56,769 nucleotides of DNA from Rhodococcus opacus (lineage in GTDB: Bacteria; Actinomycetota; Actinomycetes; Mycobacteriales; Mycobacteriaceae), in contig NZ_JAAXPA010000040.1 of the NCBI RefSeq assembly GCF_012396235.1, forward strand, positions 1 through 56,769, written 5' to 3'. Below the pieces are notes generated by a model that made no database searches, was not told the origin of the DNA, and saw nothing but the letters and a program-made list of their open reading frames with translations. This document shows, piece by piece, positions 33,034-42,050 of this stretch. A program made the position numbers and the translations under genes. Position 1 is the first letter of the stretch. Each line of letters opens with the position of its first letter.

Positions 33034-33804
33034 GTGCCAAGTCTCCAATCACCTCATCTGCGGACCGTCGATGTCGCCCGGCGTGCCGGGTGCTCCGTGC
33101 AACACGTGCGCAACCTCGAACGCGACGGGTTGCTGCCTCCCGCAACCCGCACCGCAACCGGATACCGCATCTACACCGACGCGCACGTGCAGGCCGCGCT
33201 CGCCTATCGGGAACTCGCCATCGGCGCCGGCCCGGTCGAAGCCAAACGGATCATGCGCAGCGTGCACACGTGCCCGGCCGCGACAACGGTCGCTCTCCTC
33301 GATGCAGCACACGCCCGACTCCACGCGGAACGAACCGAACTGGCCCTGGCGAAGGAGGCCGCCGATGTGATCTCGACCGAACCGATCGACGACGTGCAGG
33401 CCTCGGACTGGATGAGCGTGAGCGAACTCGCCGTCGCCCTCGGCATCCGCCCCTCCACGTTGCGGCACTGGGACACAGAGGGACTCGTCGTCCCCGACCG
33501 GGACACACCCACGGGAGCGCGCCGGTACTCCCCGACCCAGGTCGGCGACGCTCGCGTCGTGCATCAGCTGCGAAAGGCCGGTTATCGCATCGCACCTCTC
33601 CGCGGGGTCTTGGCACAACTCGGGCACACTTCCGGATCGGGTGACATCGGCGCCGCGCTGGCTGCCCGCGACCAGGCCACCACGGCACGCTCCCGAGCCT
33701 TGCTCGATGCAACCGCTGCCCTCACCGTGCTCCTCTCGCTCCAGGAAGGGGTGGTCAGTGCGCGCGCGAAAACACCGCCACGAGAAAGTCGGAATCCTCG
33801 GTGA
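33034..33804 (+). CDS. Regulator with two MerR-type DNA-binding domains
   Basis: 256 residues from the GTG at 33034, preceded by TAGGAGAA. Two winged-helix MerR domains occur: residues ~8-75 (RTVDVARRAGCSVQHVRNLE, RDGLLPPATR) and ~125-195 (MSVSELAVALGIRPSTLRHW, DTEGLVVPDR, GARRYSP). A short C-terminal helix follows. Ordinary MerR proteins have one HTH and dimerise; this one could bind a dyad as a monomer or two dyads as a dimer. Divergent to the DUF6194 gene with a 63-nt gap. Its last 50 nt overlap the facing methyltransferase. Confidence 0.87.
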   Translation: MPSLQSPHLRTVDVARRAGCSVQHVRNLERDGLLPPATRTATGYRIYTDAHVQAALAYRELAIGAGPVEAKRIMRSVHTCPAATTVALLDAAHARLHAERTELALAKEAADVISTEPIDDVQASDWMSVSELAVALGIRPSTLRHWDTEGLVVPDRDTPTGARRYSPTQVGDARVVHQLRKAGYRIAPLRGVLAQLGHTSGSGDIGAALAARDQATTARSRALLDATAALTVLLSLQEGVVSARAKTPPRESRNPR

Positions 33805-34384
33805 ACGGGCGCAGATCCCACGTCGACAGCAGCAGATCTGCCGTGAGGCCGTTGGCCTGAGCGTCCGCGAGGAATTGCGAGAACTCGTAGCCCCGGTCTG
33901 CACCGAACCCCACAACCACGCGACCGGTCGGGGCGAGATGGGAGGCGAATCCCGCCAGCACCGACTCGCGGGTCGACGGCGCAAGGAAAGTCATCACGTT
34001 GCCGGCACAGACGATCACGTCGAAATCGGCTGTTATGCCGTCGGCCGGCAGATCCAACTCCGCGAGGTCACCGACCAGCCACGTCGGACCGGGGTGATCC
34101 TCCTTCGCCACGTCGATGAGCACAGGATCCACATCGACACCCACCACGACATGACCGGCATCGTGCAAATAGCCGCCGAGGCGGCCCAGTCCGCACCCCG
34201 CGTCGAGTACCCGACCGCCACGGCCGAGCATTGCATCGACCAGGCGCGCCTCTCCCACGATGTCCTTGCCCTGCGCCTCCATCGCCCGGAACCGCTCGAC
34301 GTACCACGTCGAGTGCCCGGGATCGGCGGCTGTGATCTCCTCCCACTGGCTGGGGATGCGCTCCTTGGGTGTACGTGCACTCAT
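33755..34384 (-). CDS. Class I SAM-dependent methyltransferase
   Basis: 209 residues; ATG at 34384 follows GAGGAGGAA. Motif I GRVLDAGCGLGRLGGYLHDA, acidic turn VVGVDVDPVLIDVAKED, motif IV DVIVCAGNVMTFL. The longer frame upstream adds a basic stretch not supported by a ribosome binding site. It overlaps tail-to-tail with the tandem-MerR gene by 50 nt. Acceptor unknown. Confidence 0.87.
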   Translation of the reverse strand: MSARTPKERIPSQWEEITAADPGHSTWYVERFRAMEAQGKDIVGEARLVDAMLGRGGRVLDAGCGLGRLGGYLHDAGHVVVGVDVDPVLIDVAKEDHPGPTWLVGDLAELDLPADGITADFDVIVCAGNVMTFLAPSTRESVLAGFASHLAPTGRVVVGFGADRGYEFSQFLADAQANGLTADLLLSTWDLRPFTEDSDFLVAVFSRAH

Positions 34385-34545
34385 TACCGATTCCTCCTCG
34401 ATGCGGCCCGCCCGGCGAGCCACTGCCACCGTATGCGACCCAACCTTCGCACCCCACCCGCAGCCCGACGGTGTTACGCCACCGGACAGTCTCGATCAGC
34501 GGGATTCCGGGCCGACGCGGCCGGCCCTCCGAGGAAGATCGAGCC

Positions 34546-34968
34546 ATGCCCGAGCCCGCTCCCGACCGCGTCCGGATCACCGACCGCCTGCACGTCGTGG
34601 CCGTCCTGCTCGACACGAAGGACTGGCCGGGGTTCGCGGCGACGCTCACCGAAGATGTCGTGGCCTACGGGCGGACCGGGCGGGCCGACGTGGTCGCCCG
34701 CGTCCGTTCCCACCTCGACGTCTGCGGCGCCACGCAGCACCTGCTCGGCAACATCCGCGTCGACGTCGACGGTGACGCGGCGCGTACTCGCTCCTATTTC
34801 CGGGCGTTTCACGTCGGCCTCGGCGACCGTGCCGGCGCGACGTACGAGTGCCTCGGTGAGTACCGCGACGAGTGGCGACGCGGACCGTCGGGCTGGTTGC
34901 TGGCCGGGCGGGTGATCGACGTCGGCGCCGAAGTCGGCGACCGCGGTGTCATCGCGCCTCTGAGCTGA
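34546..34968 (+). CDS. NTF2/SnoaL-like domain protein
   Basis: 140 residues; ATG at 34546 with GAGGAAG upstream. ITDRLHVVAVLLDTKDWPGF then AATLTEDVVAYG is the cone-fold start, followed by RTRSYFRAFHVGLGD and WLLAGRVIDVGAEVGD. SnoaL-type folds act as isomerases, hydrolases or small-ligand binders; no specific residues allow a call. It faces the sugar-binding lipoprotein gene. Confidence 0.8.
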   Translation: MPEPAPDRVRITDRLHVVAVLLDTKDWPGFAATLTEDVVAYGRTGRADVVARVRSHLDVCGATQHLLGNIRVDVDGDAARTRSYFRAFHVGLGDRAGATYECLGEYRDEWRRGPSGWLLAGRVIDVGAEVGDRGVIAPLS

Positions 34969-34989
34969 ACTCGCCGAGTTCCGCCCGGC

Positions 34990-36081
34990 TCAGCTGTGCT
35001 CCCCGCACACCGCGGATGCCGGATCCGGCGCACAGATCTGCTGCCACGTGTAGAAGCCGGAGTTGACCACGACCTGGAGGTTGTCCTTCGTAATGTTCTG
35101 CACGGGCAGGAACACCGTCGGCACGGCCATGTACTGGTTGTCGATCGTGCCGTTGATCATCTCCTCCGGAGGGCCTTCGCCGTGGAGGATCGATGTGGTC
35201 AGCTGCGCGGCGACCTTCGCCTGGTCGGACAGATTCTTGAAGATCGTGTTGTCGAGAGTTCCCTGCGCGATCAGTTGCAGCGCAGCGAGATTGGCGTCCT
35301 GCCCCCCGGTGACCGGGATCCGTCCGTCGAGCCCGCGGCCGGCCAGTGCCGCGACGATTCCGCCTCCCAGGTCGTCGTTCATGGTGACGAACAGCGCGAT
35401 GTCGTTGTTCTCGCGGGTCAGGCATTCCTCCGCGAATGCCTGACCTTCGGCGGGGTCCCAGTCGTCGATCGCGGTCTCGCAGACCACGCGGATCTTGCCA
35501 CTGTCGGCGAGTGGCTGCAGATACTCGTCCTGACCGAGCCGAAATTGACGGGTCCCGTATTCACCGAGGTTTCCCTCCACCCGGGCGATCTTCACACCGT
35601 CGCCGGGCATCGCGGCGATCAGATCCGCGGCGCGGCTCCCCTGCCGTCGGCCGACCTCGAGTGGATCGAAGATCACCTGAACGTCTGCCGGTCCACCGAC
35701 CGCGTCATGGTCGTAGAGCACTACCGGAACGTCCGCCTCGGCGGCGGCAGTCAAGGCGCCACCCGAAAATCTCGCGTCCGCGGAGATCACCACAAGCACG
35801 GACGCGCCCTCCGCGATCGCCGACTCGACCTGGCTCTGCTGACGGGCAGGATCACCCTCGGCGTTGCGGACCGTCACCGTCGCCTCCGGCGCGAACAGCT
35901 CCAGGAAGTCGGTGAACAGGGGTTCGTCTCGCTCCACGAATCGGGTGGTCGTCGTGTTCGGCAAGAAGAAGAAGACCTTCTCCGTTTCGTCGTCGGCCCG
36001 CGGTGCAGGGGCCGCGCAGGCCCCGAGCGCCATCGCTGCGACCGCAGCCGCGACGCAGAACGTGCGCACCCTTGTCTTCAT
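34990..36081 (-). CDS. Sugar-type ABC substrate-binding lipoprotein (orphan)
   Basis: 363 residues from the ATG at 36081. A lipobox ALGACAAP predicts an acylated, membrane-tethered protein. The periplasmic-binding-protein type I fold is seen as SAIAEGASVLVVISADA, DVPVVLYDHDAVGG, GRRQGSRAADLIAAMPGDGV, NNDIALFVTMNDDLGGGIVA and IPVTGGQDANLAALQLIAQG. It resembles ribose/xylose binders. No permease or ATPase gene is next to it. A 5-codon upstream ORF (MKTSS) ends in an ATGA overlap with the start; its first 11 nt duplicate the gene start. Confidence 0.88.
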   Translation of the reverse strand: MKTRVRTFCVAAAVAAMALGACAAPAPRADDETEKVFFFLPNTTTTRFVERDEPLFTDFLELFAPEATVTVRNAEGDPARQQSQVESAIAEGASVLVVISADARFSGGALTAAAEADVPVVLYDHDAVGGPADVQVIFDPLEVGRRQGSRAADLIAAMPGDGVKIARVEGNLGEYGTRQFRLGQDEYLQPLADSGKIRVVCETAIDDWDPAEGQAFAEECLTRENNDIALFVTMNDDLGGGIVAALAGRGLDGRIPVTGGQDANLAALQLIAQGTLDNTIFKNLSDQAKVAAQLTTSILHGEGPPEEMINGTIDNQYMAVPTVFLPVQNITKDNLQVVVNSGFYTWQQICAPDPASAVCGEHS

Positions 36082-36232
36082 GAGCTTGTCTTCATGACCC
36101 GCGGATCTCCAGTCCGATCGTGCCCAGTCTGGAGATACCCGCGGGTGACGCAGGCTACTCGCGCACGTCGATGCTTTCGGTGTTTTCCGACCGTGATCGG
36201 CGCACACTGTGTGCAGGGATGAGGAGGAGAAG

Positions 36233-37594
36233 GTGTTCCACCAGGACCGCGGCGTCGTATCCAGCGGAGATCGTGACACTTCGCCGGCCGAGCATCTCCT
36301 GAACGAATCCCTGCTCGTCGAACCCGAGGTCCGGCGGCGCCCCTGGCGCGAATTCCTTGCGTCCACACCAGGACGCCTCTCCCTCCTCGCCGTCGTCCTC
36401 GTCGCGGTCGCGCTGACGGCCGGCCTCGTGACGTCCGCCGTGGTGGCCGCGCGGCAGCAGCGCATGGAAACCCTTCGCGCCCACACCGAACCGCTCGCGG
36501 ACGCCGCGCAGAACCTGTTCAGTTCGTTGTCGATCGCCGACGCGGCAGCGACGTCGTCGTTCATCGCGGGTGCCATCGAGCCGCTGGCGGTGCGCGACCG
36601 GTACAACCAGGCGATCGGCGACGCGTCGAACGCACTCGTCACCGCGTCGTACGGCGTCACCTCAGGCGACGTCGAATCGCTGCGACTGCTCACCGAGATG
36701 TCGCGGCACGTCGCCGTGTACACGGACCTGGTGGCGACCGCACGGTCCAACGACTCCGCGGGAAATCCGGTCGGGGTGGCATATCTCGGTACCGCTTCGG
36801 CTCTCATGCAGGACACCATCCTGCCTTTGGCCGAACGCCTGTACAACGACCAGGCCCGCGCCGTCGCCGACACGCAGTCCCACACTGCCAGGTTGCCCGC
36901 CACCGCCATAGTGGTCGCGTCGGCCGGGGTCGTCGTCCTCGCCGTCGCGCACACGTACGTGGCGCATCGAAGCCGCCGCCGGGTCAATCCCGGACTGGCG
37001 TGTGCGACCGTCCTGCTGGCTGCTCTCGTCGTATGGATCGTGGTCGCCGGGCTGTTGTCGACGTCGGCCAGCGAACGCGCACGGATCGACGGCGCGGAGC
37101 CCCTCGCGGCGGTCACGAAGGCGAGGATCCTCGCCCAGCAGGCCCGCGCCGACGAGACGCTCGGACTGCTTCGTCCGGGTTTCGATCCAGCCGGGAGCGA
37201 CTACACCCGGCACACGGACGCACTCGCCGAGATTTTGAATTCGGACGCGTCGCGGAACACCGTCGTCGCACCGACGATCAGCGGGGCGTCCGCCGCGTTC
37301 GACGGATGGCGGGGCGCGCACCGGGACCTGCAGCAGAAGCTCGCAGACGGCGACTACCAGGGCGCGGCGGACGTTGCCGTCGGTCCGGGATCGACGGCAT
37401 CGACGGCCCAGTTCCGGGCCCTCGACGAAGCGCTCGAAGACGCCATCACGGCTCTGCGCACCGAGGAACTCGACGCGATGCGGGAGTCGTACCGCACGAT
37501 GGCGGCGCTCGCCGTAGGTGGCATCGTGCTCGCCGTTTCCGCAGCGCTCGCCGTCGTCGCGGGGATCGAGCCCAGAGTGAGTGAGTACCACTGA
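36233..37594 (+). CDS. GlnX-like membrane protein
   Basis: 453 residues; GTG at 36233 follows a GAGGAGGAG run. Four hydrophobic segments are visible: LSLLAVVLVAVALTAGLVTS, ATAIVVASAGVVVLAVAHTY, ACATVLLAALVVWIVVAGLL and AALAVGGIVLAVSAALAVVA, with two extracytoplasmic helical sensor-like domains between them. This layout matches GlnX, which with GlnH passes an amino-acid signal to the kinase PknG in mycobacteria and corynebacteria. The glnH-like gene follows immediately (overlap at the last base). Confidence 0.82.
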   Translation: MFHQDRGVVSSGDRDTSPAEHLLNESLLVEPEVRRRPWREFLASTPGRLSLLAVVLVAVALTAGLVTSAVVAARQQRMETLRAHTEPLADAAQNLFSSLSIADAAATSSFIAGAIEPLAVRDRYNQAIGDASNALVTASYGVTSGDVESLRLLTEMSRHVAVYTDLVATARSNDSAGNPVGVAYLGTASALMQDTILPLAERLYNDQARAVADTQSHTARLPATAIVVASAGVVVLAVAHTYVAHRSRRRVNPGLACATVLLAALVVWIVVAGLLSTSASERARIDGAEPLAAVTKARILAQQARADETLGLLRPGFDPAGSDYTRHTDALAEILNSDASRNTVVAPTISGASAAFDGWRGAHRDLQQKLADGDYQGAADVAVGPGSTASTAQFRALDEALEDAITALRTEELDAMRESYRTMAALAVGGIVLAVSAALAVVAGIEPRVSEYH

Positions 37595-38583
37595 TGGTGC
37601 GACGACACCCGGAACGGCGACCGCGCTCCGCTCGGCTGCTCGGCAGCCTCGTGCTCGGAGCTGTCCTGATTGCCGGTTGCGGCGCGCCCGATGCACCCAC
37701 CCCGAGGTTCTCCGGGGACTTCACGGAGTTCCCCCTGTCGGCCGGCGCCCAGCTCATCGCACCGTCCGAGGCGCCGCCGCCGGCCACGGAGCCGTCGGCA
37801 TGTGCAGCACAGGCCAGTCTCCGTCCGGGGGCTCCGAGCCTCGGTGGCACTCTCGGTGATATCCGTGCCCGCGGCACGGTGGTCGTCGCGGTCGACCAGA
37901 ACACCAACCTGTTCAGCTTCCGCGACCCGACTACCGGCACCCTCACCGGATTCGGTGTCGACCTCGCGCGGGAGGTTGCACGTGATCTACTCGGCGATCC
38001 CACCAGGGTCGAGTTCCGGCCGCTCGGAACCGATGACGGCGCCGAGATGCTCGCCCGCCGCGACGCGGACATGGTCGTGCGTCCGGTTGCCCTCCCCTGT
38101 GAGGGTTCCCAGGACTTGGCGCTCTCCACGGTGTATCTCGAGGCATCCCGCCGGCTCGTGGTGCGGGACGGGTCGGGTATCTCCGGTCCTGCCGACCTTG
38201 CCCGGCGACGGGTCTGCACGCACCACGACGCGGCGTCGGTGTCGGCGCTGTCGCGTATCGCCCCCAAAGCCACGATCCTTGCGGTACCCGACTGGGACGA
38301 CTGCCTCATGGCCATCCAGCAGCGACAGGTCGACGCGGTTGCAGGGGCTGCCGTCCTCGCCGGTCTCGTCGCCCAGGATCCGAATCTGGAAATCGTCGGT
38401 CCCGAAACCGATTCCGCCCGATACGCCATCGGCCTCGCTCCCGGAAACGACGACCTCGTCCGGTTCGTCAACGGCACACTCGAACGGCTGCGCACAGACG
38501 GAACCTGGACTGCTCTCTACGATCGGTGGCTGTCGTCGCTCGGCCCGGCACCCGGACCACCGTCCCCGCAGTACCGGGACTGA
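37594..38583 (+). CDS. GlnH-like amino-acid-binding lipoprotein
   Basis: 329 residues. Lipobox VLIAGCGAP. Periplasmic-binding-protein type II sequence follows: VVAVDQNTNLFSFRDPTTGT, LTGFGVDLAREVARDLLGDP, RRDADMVVRPVAL, VCTHHDAASVSALSRIAPKA, YAIGLAPGNDDLVRFVNGTL. It matches GlnH, which binds Asp/Glu/Gln. In relatives the order is glnX-glnH-pknG; here no kinase follows, the next gene being on the other strand. It is probably a paralogous module. Confidence 0.86.
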   Translation: MVRRHPERRPRSARLLGSLVLGAVLIAGCGAPDAPTPRFSGDFTEFPLSAGAQLIAPSEAPPPATEPSACAAQASLRPGAPSLGGTLGDIRARGTVVVAVDQNTNLFSFRDPTTGTLTGFGVDLAREVARDLLGDPTRVEFRPLGTDDGAEMLARRDADMVVRPVALPCEGSQDLALSTVYLEASRRLVVRDGSGISGPADLARRRVCTHHDAASVSALSRIAPKATILAVPDWDDCLMAIQQRQVDAVAGAAVLAGLVAQDPNLEIVGPETDSARYAIGLAPGNDDLVRFVNGTLERLRTDGTWTALYDRWLSSLGPAPGPPSPQYRD

Positions 38584-38640
38584 CCGGCCCCTCCGACGGC
38601 GGCGCCTCCTCTGTCGCCCCGAGTTCCACCACGTCCCGGT

Positions 38641-39045
38641 TCAGCTCGGATCGTCGTCAGCGACGGTCTCGGGCAGGCCGGTCCCCATCGGGTCGAGCAG
38701 GGCGGTCGTGCGGGAACCCCACCGCTCGTGCGCGGATTGACGGGTCATCCCGGCGGCCTTCCCGATGGTCGCCCACGTCGCTCCCTGAAAGCGCAGGCCG
38801 AGAACGGTTTCGACGCCGTCCAGCCCGGCGGCGAGCTGGATGCGAAGACTCAGCAGATGCCAGGCCAGGGTCCGCTTTTCGGGAATGTCCGTACCCTGCT
38901 CGGCGTCCCACTCCGCCGTACCGGGAAGCGGTCCGGTGCCGATGATTTCGTCAGCGTGACGGCTCGCTTCGGCGGCCGCCGCCGTTATCACCGCGCGAGC
39001 AGCGGCGTCGATATCCGCGCTGACGGCGCGTTCGACAAGTTCCAT
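38641..39045 (-). CDS. HTH-containing protein, related in its HTH to the Clp_N regulator
   Basis: 134 residues; ATG at 39045 after GGGAGG. A central predicted helix pair (LLSLRIQLAAGLDGVETVLG) is followed by the HTH GATWATIGKAAGMTRQSAHE with RWG. The same HTH form (GASWTEIGKSMGVTKQAAQK) is in the Clp_N protein at 43355-44098. It lacks the Clp repeats. A perfect 9-3-9 palindrome lies just upstream. It is likely a small DNA-binding regulator. Confidence 0.75.
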   Translation of the reverse strand: MELVERAVSADIDAAARAVITAAAAEASRHADEIIGTGPLPGTAEWDAEQGTDIPEKRTLAWHLLSLRIQLAAGLDGVETVLGLRFQGATWATIGKAAGMTRQSAHERWGSRTTALLDPMGTGLPETVADDDPS

Positions 39046-39060
39046 GACAACCTCCCATTT

Positions 39061-39081
39061 CTGTCAGGCATAGCCTGACAG
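39061..39081 (-). promoter_or_regulatory. Operator palindrome upstream of the small HTH gene
   Basis: CTGTCAGGC-ATA-GCCTGACAG is a perfect 9-3-9 palindrome, 16 nt before the start codon and upstream of its ribosome binding site. Autoregulation by the HTH protein is likely. Confidence 0.65.
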
Positions 39082-39146
39082 AGGCGGAACGCGGCGTCAA
39101 GGATTACCCGACAGATGTGAGGCATGCGACCCGAAGGTTCGCCACT

Positions 39147-39911
39147 TCACCTGAACCCTGTCGATCCCTCACCGAGCTGCGCTGCGAGATGAGTGATGTC
39201 GGTGGCCGAAATGTCCCAGCTGCCTGTTGGCGCGAGATCGTCGGTCTGGTGCGGTCCGTGCTCGACGGGCCGGAGAATGAACGCAGTGGCCAGTCCCGCA
39301 GCGTGCGCGGCTTCGAGGTCGTCGTTGTGGGCGGCGGCGAGCATGACCTCGCCCGGATGAAGACCGAGAAACTGCGCCGTTTGCAGGTAAGCCTGGGGAT
39401 CAGGTTTGTATTTTCGGTTGATGTCGGAGCCGATGATCACGTCCCACGGGATTCCGGCGTTCTTGGCCATGTCGAGCAGAAGTGAGGTATTGCCGTTCGA
39501 GAGCGGGCCGATGATGTACTCGGCCTTGAGTGCCGTGAGACCTGGCACGCTGTCGGGCCAGGGGGTGAGCACATGCCAGGCGCGCGCGAGCTCGTCGAGC
39601 TCTCCGGCATCGTGATCCGAGGGGTCGATGCCCGATTCGCGGAGCGCGAAGTCGAGGTTCTCGCGGTGCAAGATATCGAGAGTCACGAACTCGCGGGTGC
39701 CGGAAAGGATGGCATCCATGGAGGGCTGGTAACGGGCACGCCACCGGTCGGCGAACGCAACTGCGTCCACCTCGAGCTGATGGCGCGCCGCGTAGTCCGC
39801 GACAGCGGCGGCGATACCGGAGCGCCAGTCGACAACGGTGCCAAAGGTATCGAACAACACGGCGCGAACATTGCGTCCCGTCGACGGGGACCGGAACTGC
39901 ACACGAGCCAT
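39147..39911 (-). CDS. HAD-family hydrolase, L-2-haloacid dehalogenase type (type II)
   Basis: 254 residues. HAD motif I is AVLFDTFGTVVDWRSGI (nucleophile Asp followed by Thr-Phe-Gly-Thr, the type II haloacid form), motif II GPLSNGNTS, Lys in NRKYKPDPQAYLQTAQ, motif IV MLAAAHNDDLEAAHAAG. It could release halide from 2-haloacids or be a phosphatase relative. The start matches MARVQFRSP with no strong ribosome binding site. Confidence 0.88.
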   Translation of the reverse strand: MARVQFRSPSTGRNVRAVLFDTFGTVVDWRSGIAAAVADYAARHQLEVDAVAFADRWRARYQPSMDAILSGTREFVTLDILHRENLDFALRESGIDPSDHDAGELDELARAWHVLTPWPDSVPGLTALKAEYIIGPLSNGNTSLLLDMAKNAGIPWDVIIGSDINRKYKPDPQAYLQTAQFLGLHPGEVMLAAAHNDDLEAAHAAGLATAFILRPVEHGPHQTDDLAPTGSWDISATDITHLAAQLGEGSTGFR

Positions 39912-39939
39912 GGGCGTCCTTTCGACTCGAACGTACGAC

Positions 39940-39968
39940 GTGGCATGAGAATAGTGCCGTCATGCCAC
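39940..39968 (-). promoter_or_regulatory. Inverted repeat in the HAD gene promoter
   Basis: GTGGCATGA (39940-39948) and TCATGCCAC (39960-39968) are a perfect 9-bp inverted repeat. On the minus strand the loop contains TATTCT, a plausible -10 box, so a repressor bound here would cover it. Confidence 0.5.
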
Positions 39969-40702
39969 GCCGTCGGCGAATCGCACGGACCGCCCGTGGG
40001 CGAGCGTCTGCTTCAGTACCGGGAGTAGTGCTGTCCACTCACCTGTTCACCGGCGCAGATGCACTTACGATCGAGGCTTCGCGCCGAGGTCACGGCACAG
40101 AACCGAATCCCGAGCGCATCGTGGGAATCCGTGCTGTGTGGGCATGCCGTGCACGACGCCGCCGATTCCACCGCCGACACGGGGCTCGGTGACTCGGACA
40201 CGAGTAAATTCGACACATCAGTCGGGTTCGACGCCATGGCGGCGCTCCAGTTCTCGGCCCTTGGACTGCGGCCGGTGTGGGCGCCGAGGACGACATGGCA
40301 CGACCGCGCATATTCGAATAACCCTCGACACCCACCACGCTACTCCCCCTACCGCCCACCACCCTCCGATCACGGGTGATTGCCGAGTCGTCAGGGAGCG
40401 TACGGCGCTGCGGGCGGCGTGACGACCTGAGCGGCCTACGTGAGACCTGCACCGAATCCGATGAGCAGTGCGGTGCCAGCGGTGTGCGTTCGACCGGTCC
40501 GTAGGAGTGTCTCCATGGTCGGAGGGACGGAACGGAACTCTGTTGTAGCTCTTCTGCATTCGCTGTCGTATCAAGTCACAGGACTTCTCCGCTGTTGCAC
40601 CCGAAACATACATCGGTGGCCTCCGCCGGGTGCGACGGCAGACGCTGCCGAGTAGAAATCGCACACTTCCGCCCAGCGCCGGCGGGTCCGACAATAGGGA
40701 GC
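39969..40702. other. Gap without supported gene
   Basis: About 730 nt without a convincing ORF. Short frames here are Arg/Pro-rich on both strands and lack ribosome binding sites. An AGGGAGC ribosome binding site for the next gene is at its right end. No tRNA, repeat or remnant was recognised. Confidence 0.5.
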
Positions 40703-41572
40703 GTGAGTTCTCGACGTTCCGCCGCAGAGTGGGCGCGGAGTCAGGTCCATGCGGTGTGTGACGATCCTGCAGCCCGACTCGAGCTGATCGCCCGTACCTA
40801 TCACGGTCCGATCGGCAACGCACCCCGGCACTTACCGTTCCGCCGGGCGGCTTTGTCGTTCATGCGCTGGCAGATCGGCCGCGGCGTGCTGGCACCGCTC
40901 GGTGCGATGCCGCCCGGCAGTCCGTGGTGGCGAGCGGTCAACGAGCGGCTGATGCGCGACGGCTGCGAGGCTGTCGCCCGGAGCGGCGGAATGTGCGGGA
41001 CGCCGTCCTCGCACACCGTCGATCTGTGGATGCTGTTCGTTGCCGATCCGACCGCACGCACGTGGTACCGGGCCCACAATGCGAGCATCGCCTCCGCCTA
41101 CCTGGACCACCGCGACCTTGCCTGCACGGAGAGCCGTCCGGAGCGCTTCTTCCTCAACGTCGTACTGCTCCGTGTTCTCTATGCCCATGCCCTGGTCGCG
41201 GCGCCGCGGCTCGCGCTCGGGCGGCTCGCGCCGGCCGGCCCACTTCTCGGAGATCCCCGTCTCTCGATGACCGGGATCTTCCTGTCCCTCTCTCGGGTCC
41301 TCCCCGACCGATACCCCCTCGGGGACGACGTCGCGGCGTATGTCGCCGCTGAGCACAACGTCGGTGAGATGCTGGACTACGGCCTGATCGGGCCGCGGCT
41401 GCAGCAATTGTACGAATGGTCAGCCGACGAACTCGACGAGCCGGGGCTACTCGACTGCATTTGCGACGGTAGTCCTACTTATGCCTGGTCCTACTCTGAT
41501 CGCGAGGTATGGCATCCGGCGAGCCCGGCCGTCACGATTCGCGCGGTTCGGCGGATATTGCCGGCGAACTAG
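40703..41572 (+). CDS. Conserved-type hypothetical protein
   Basis: 289 residues from the GTG at 40703, preceded by AGGGAGC. The sequence is helical and well folded in appearance: LPFRRAALSFMRWQIGRGVL, SHTVDLWMLFVADPTARTWY, ERFFLNVVLLRVLYAHALVA, LSLSRVLPDRYPLGDDVAAY. No catalytic motif or membrane span that I can name. It overlaps the facing aldo/keto reductase remnant by 4 nt. Family not recognised. Confidence 0.72.
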   Translation: MSSRRSAAEWARSQVHAVCDDPAARLELIARTYHGPIGNAPRHLPFRRAALSFMRWQIGRGVLAPLGAMPPGSPWWRAVNERLMRDGCEAVARSGGMCGTPSSHTVDLWMLFVADPTARTWYRAHNASIASAYLDHRDLACTESRPERFFLNVVLLRVLYAHALVAAPRLALGRLAPAGPLLGDPRLSMTGIFLSLSRVLPDRYPLGDDVAAYVAAEHNVGEMLDYGLIGPRLQQLYEWSADELDEPGLLDCICDGSPTYAWSYSDREVWHPASPAVTIRAVRRILPAN

Positions 41573-42050
41573 GGGGTCGACCTCGCTGTCCGTACCTCAC
41601 CCGGCCGGCTTCGGACGTCGCTCTGCAGCAGCGGTGGATACACGGTGGACGATTCCCCGTCCACCGTGGTGCCGGCGAACTGGAGCATCGCCCGCTGCTC
41701 GCCGTGCATCGGCGCCGGATAATTCAGTGTCGGCGCCGAGACTTCGTCGAGCGTGCGGAGGTGTTCGGGGCTGAGGGTCACCTCCAGGCCGGCGATGTTA
41801 TCCGTGAGGTGCTCGACGCGCCTGGCGCGGAGGATAGGCACGACGGTCCCGGATCGGGCACGCAGCCAGGCCGGCGCAACGGCTGCCGAAGTGGTCGCAA
41901 GGTCGTCGGCGATTGCGGCGACGGCGTCGATGACCACGAACTCGGCGTCGGTCGGACCGCCGACGAAGGCGGTGCGGGCGGAGTCGGTGACCTCTGTGCC
42001 GCGGCGATATTTGCCGGACAGGAAACCGTTCTTCAGTGGGCTCCACGGGA
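41569..42050 (-). pseudogene. Aldo/keto reductase, C-terminal remnant
   Basis: The frame reads DALPWSPLKNGFLSGKYRRG, TEVTDSARTAFVGGPTDAEF, then WLRARSGTVVPILRARRVEH and LTDNIAGLEVTLSPEHLRTL. This is the second half of an aldo/keto reductase (NADPH-binding end). The first ~180 residues, with the catalytic Asp-Tyr-Lys-His, are missing: a TGA lies in frame just upstream of ADALPW. The break point (~42045-42055) is also where the AraC remnant begins on the other strand. Confidence 0.8.

Noticed and set aside
36082..37116. N-terminal extension of the sugar-binding protein frame to 708 codons
   Set aside because: The lipobox and signal peptide start at the ATG at 36081; the extension is antisense to the GlnX-like gene.
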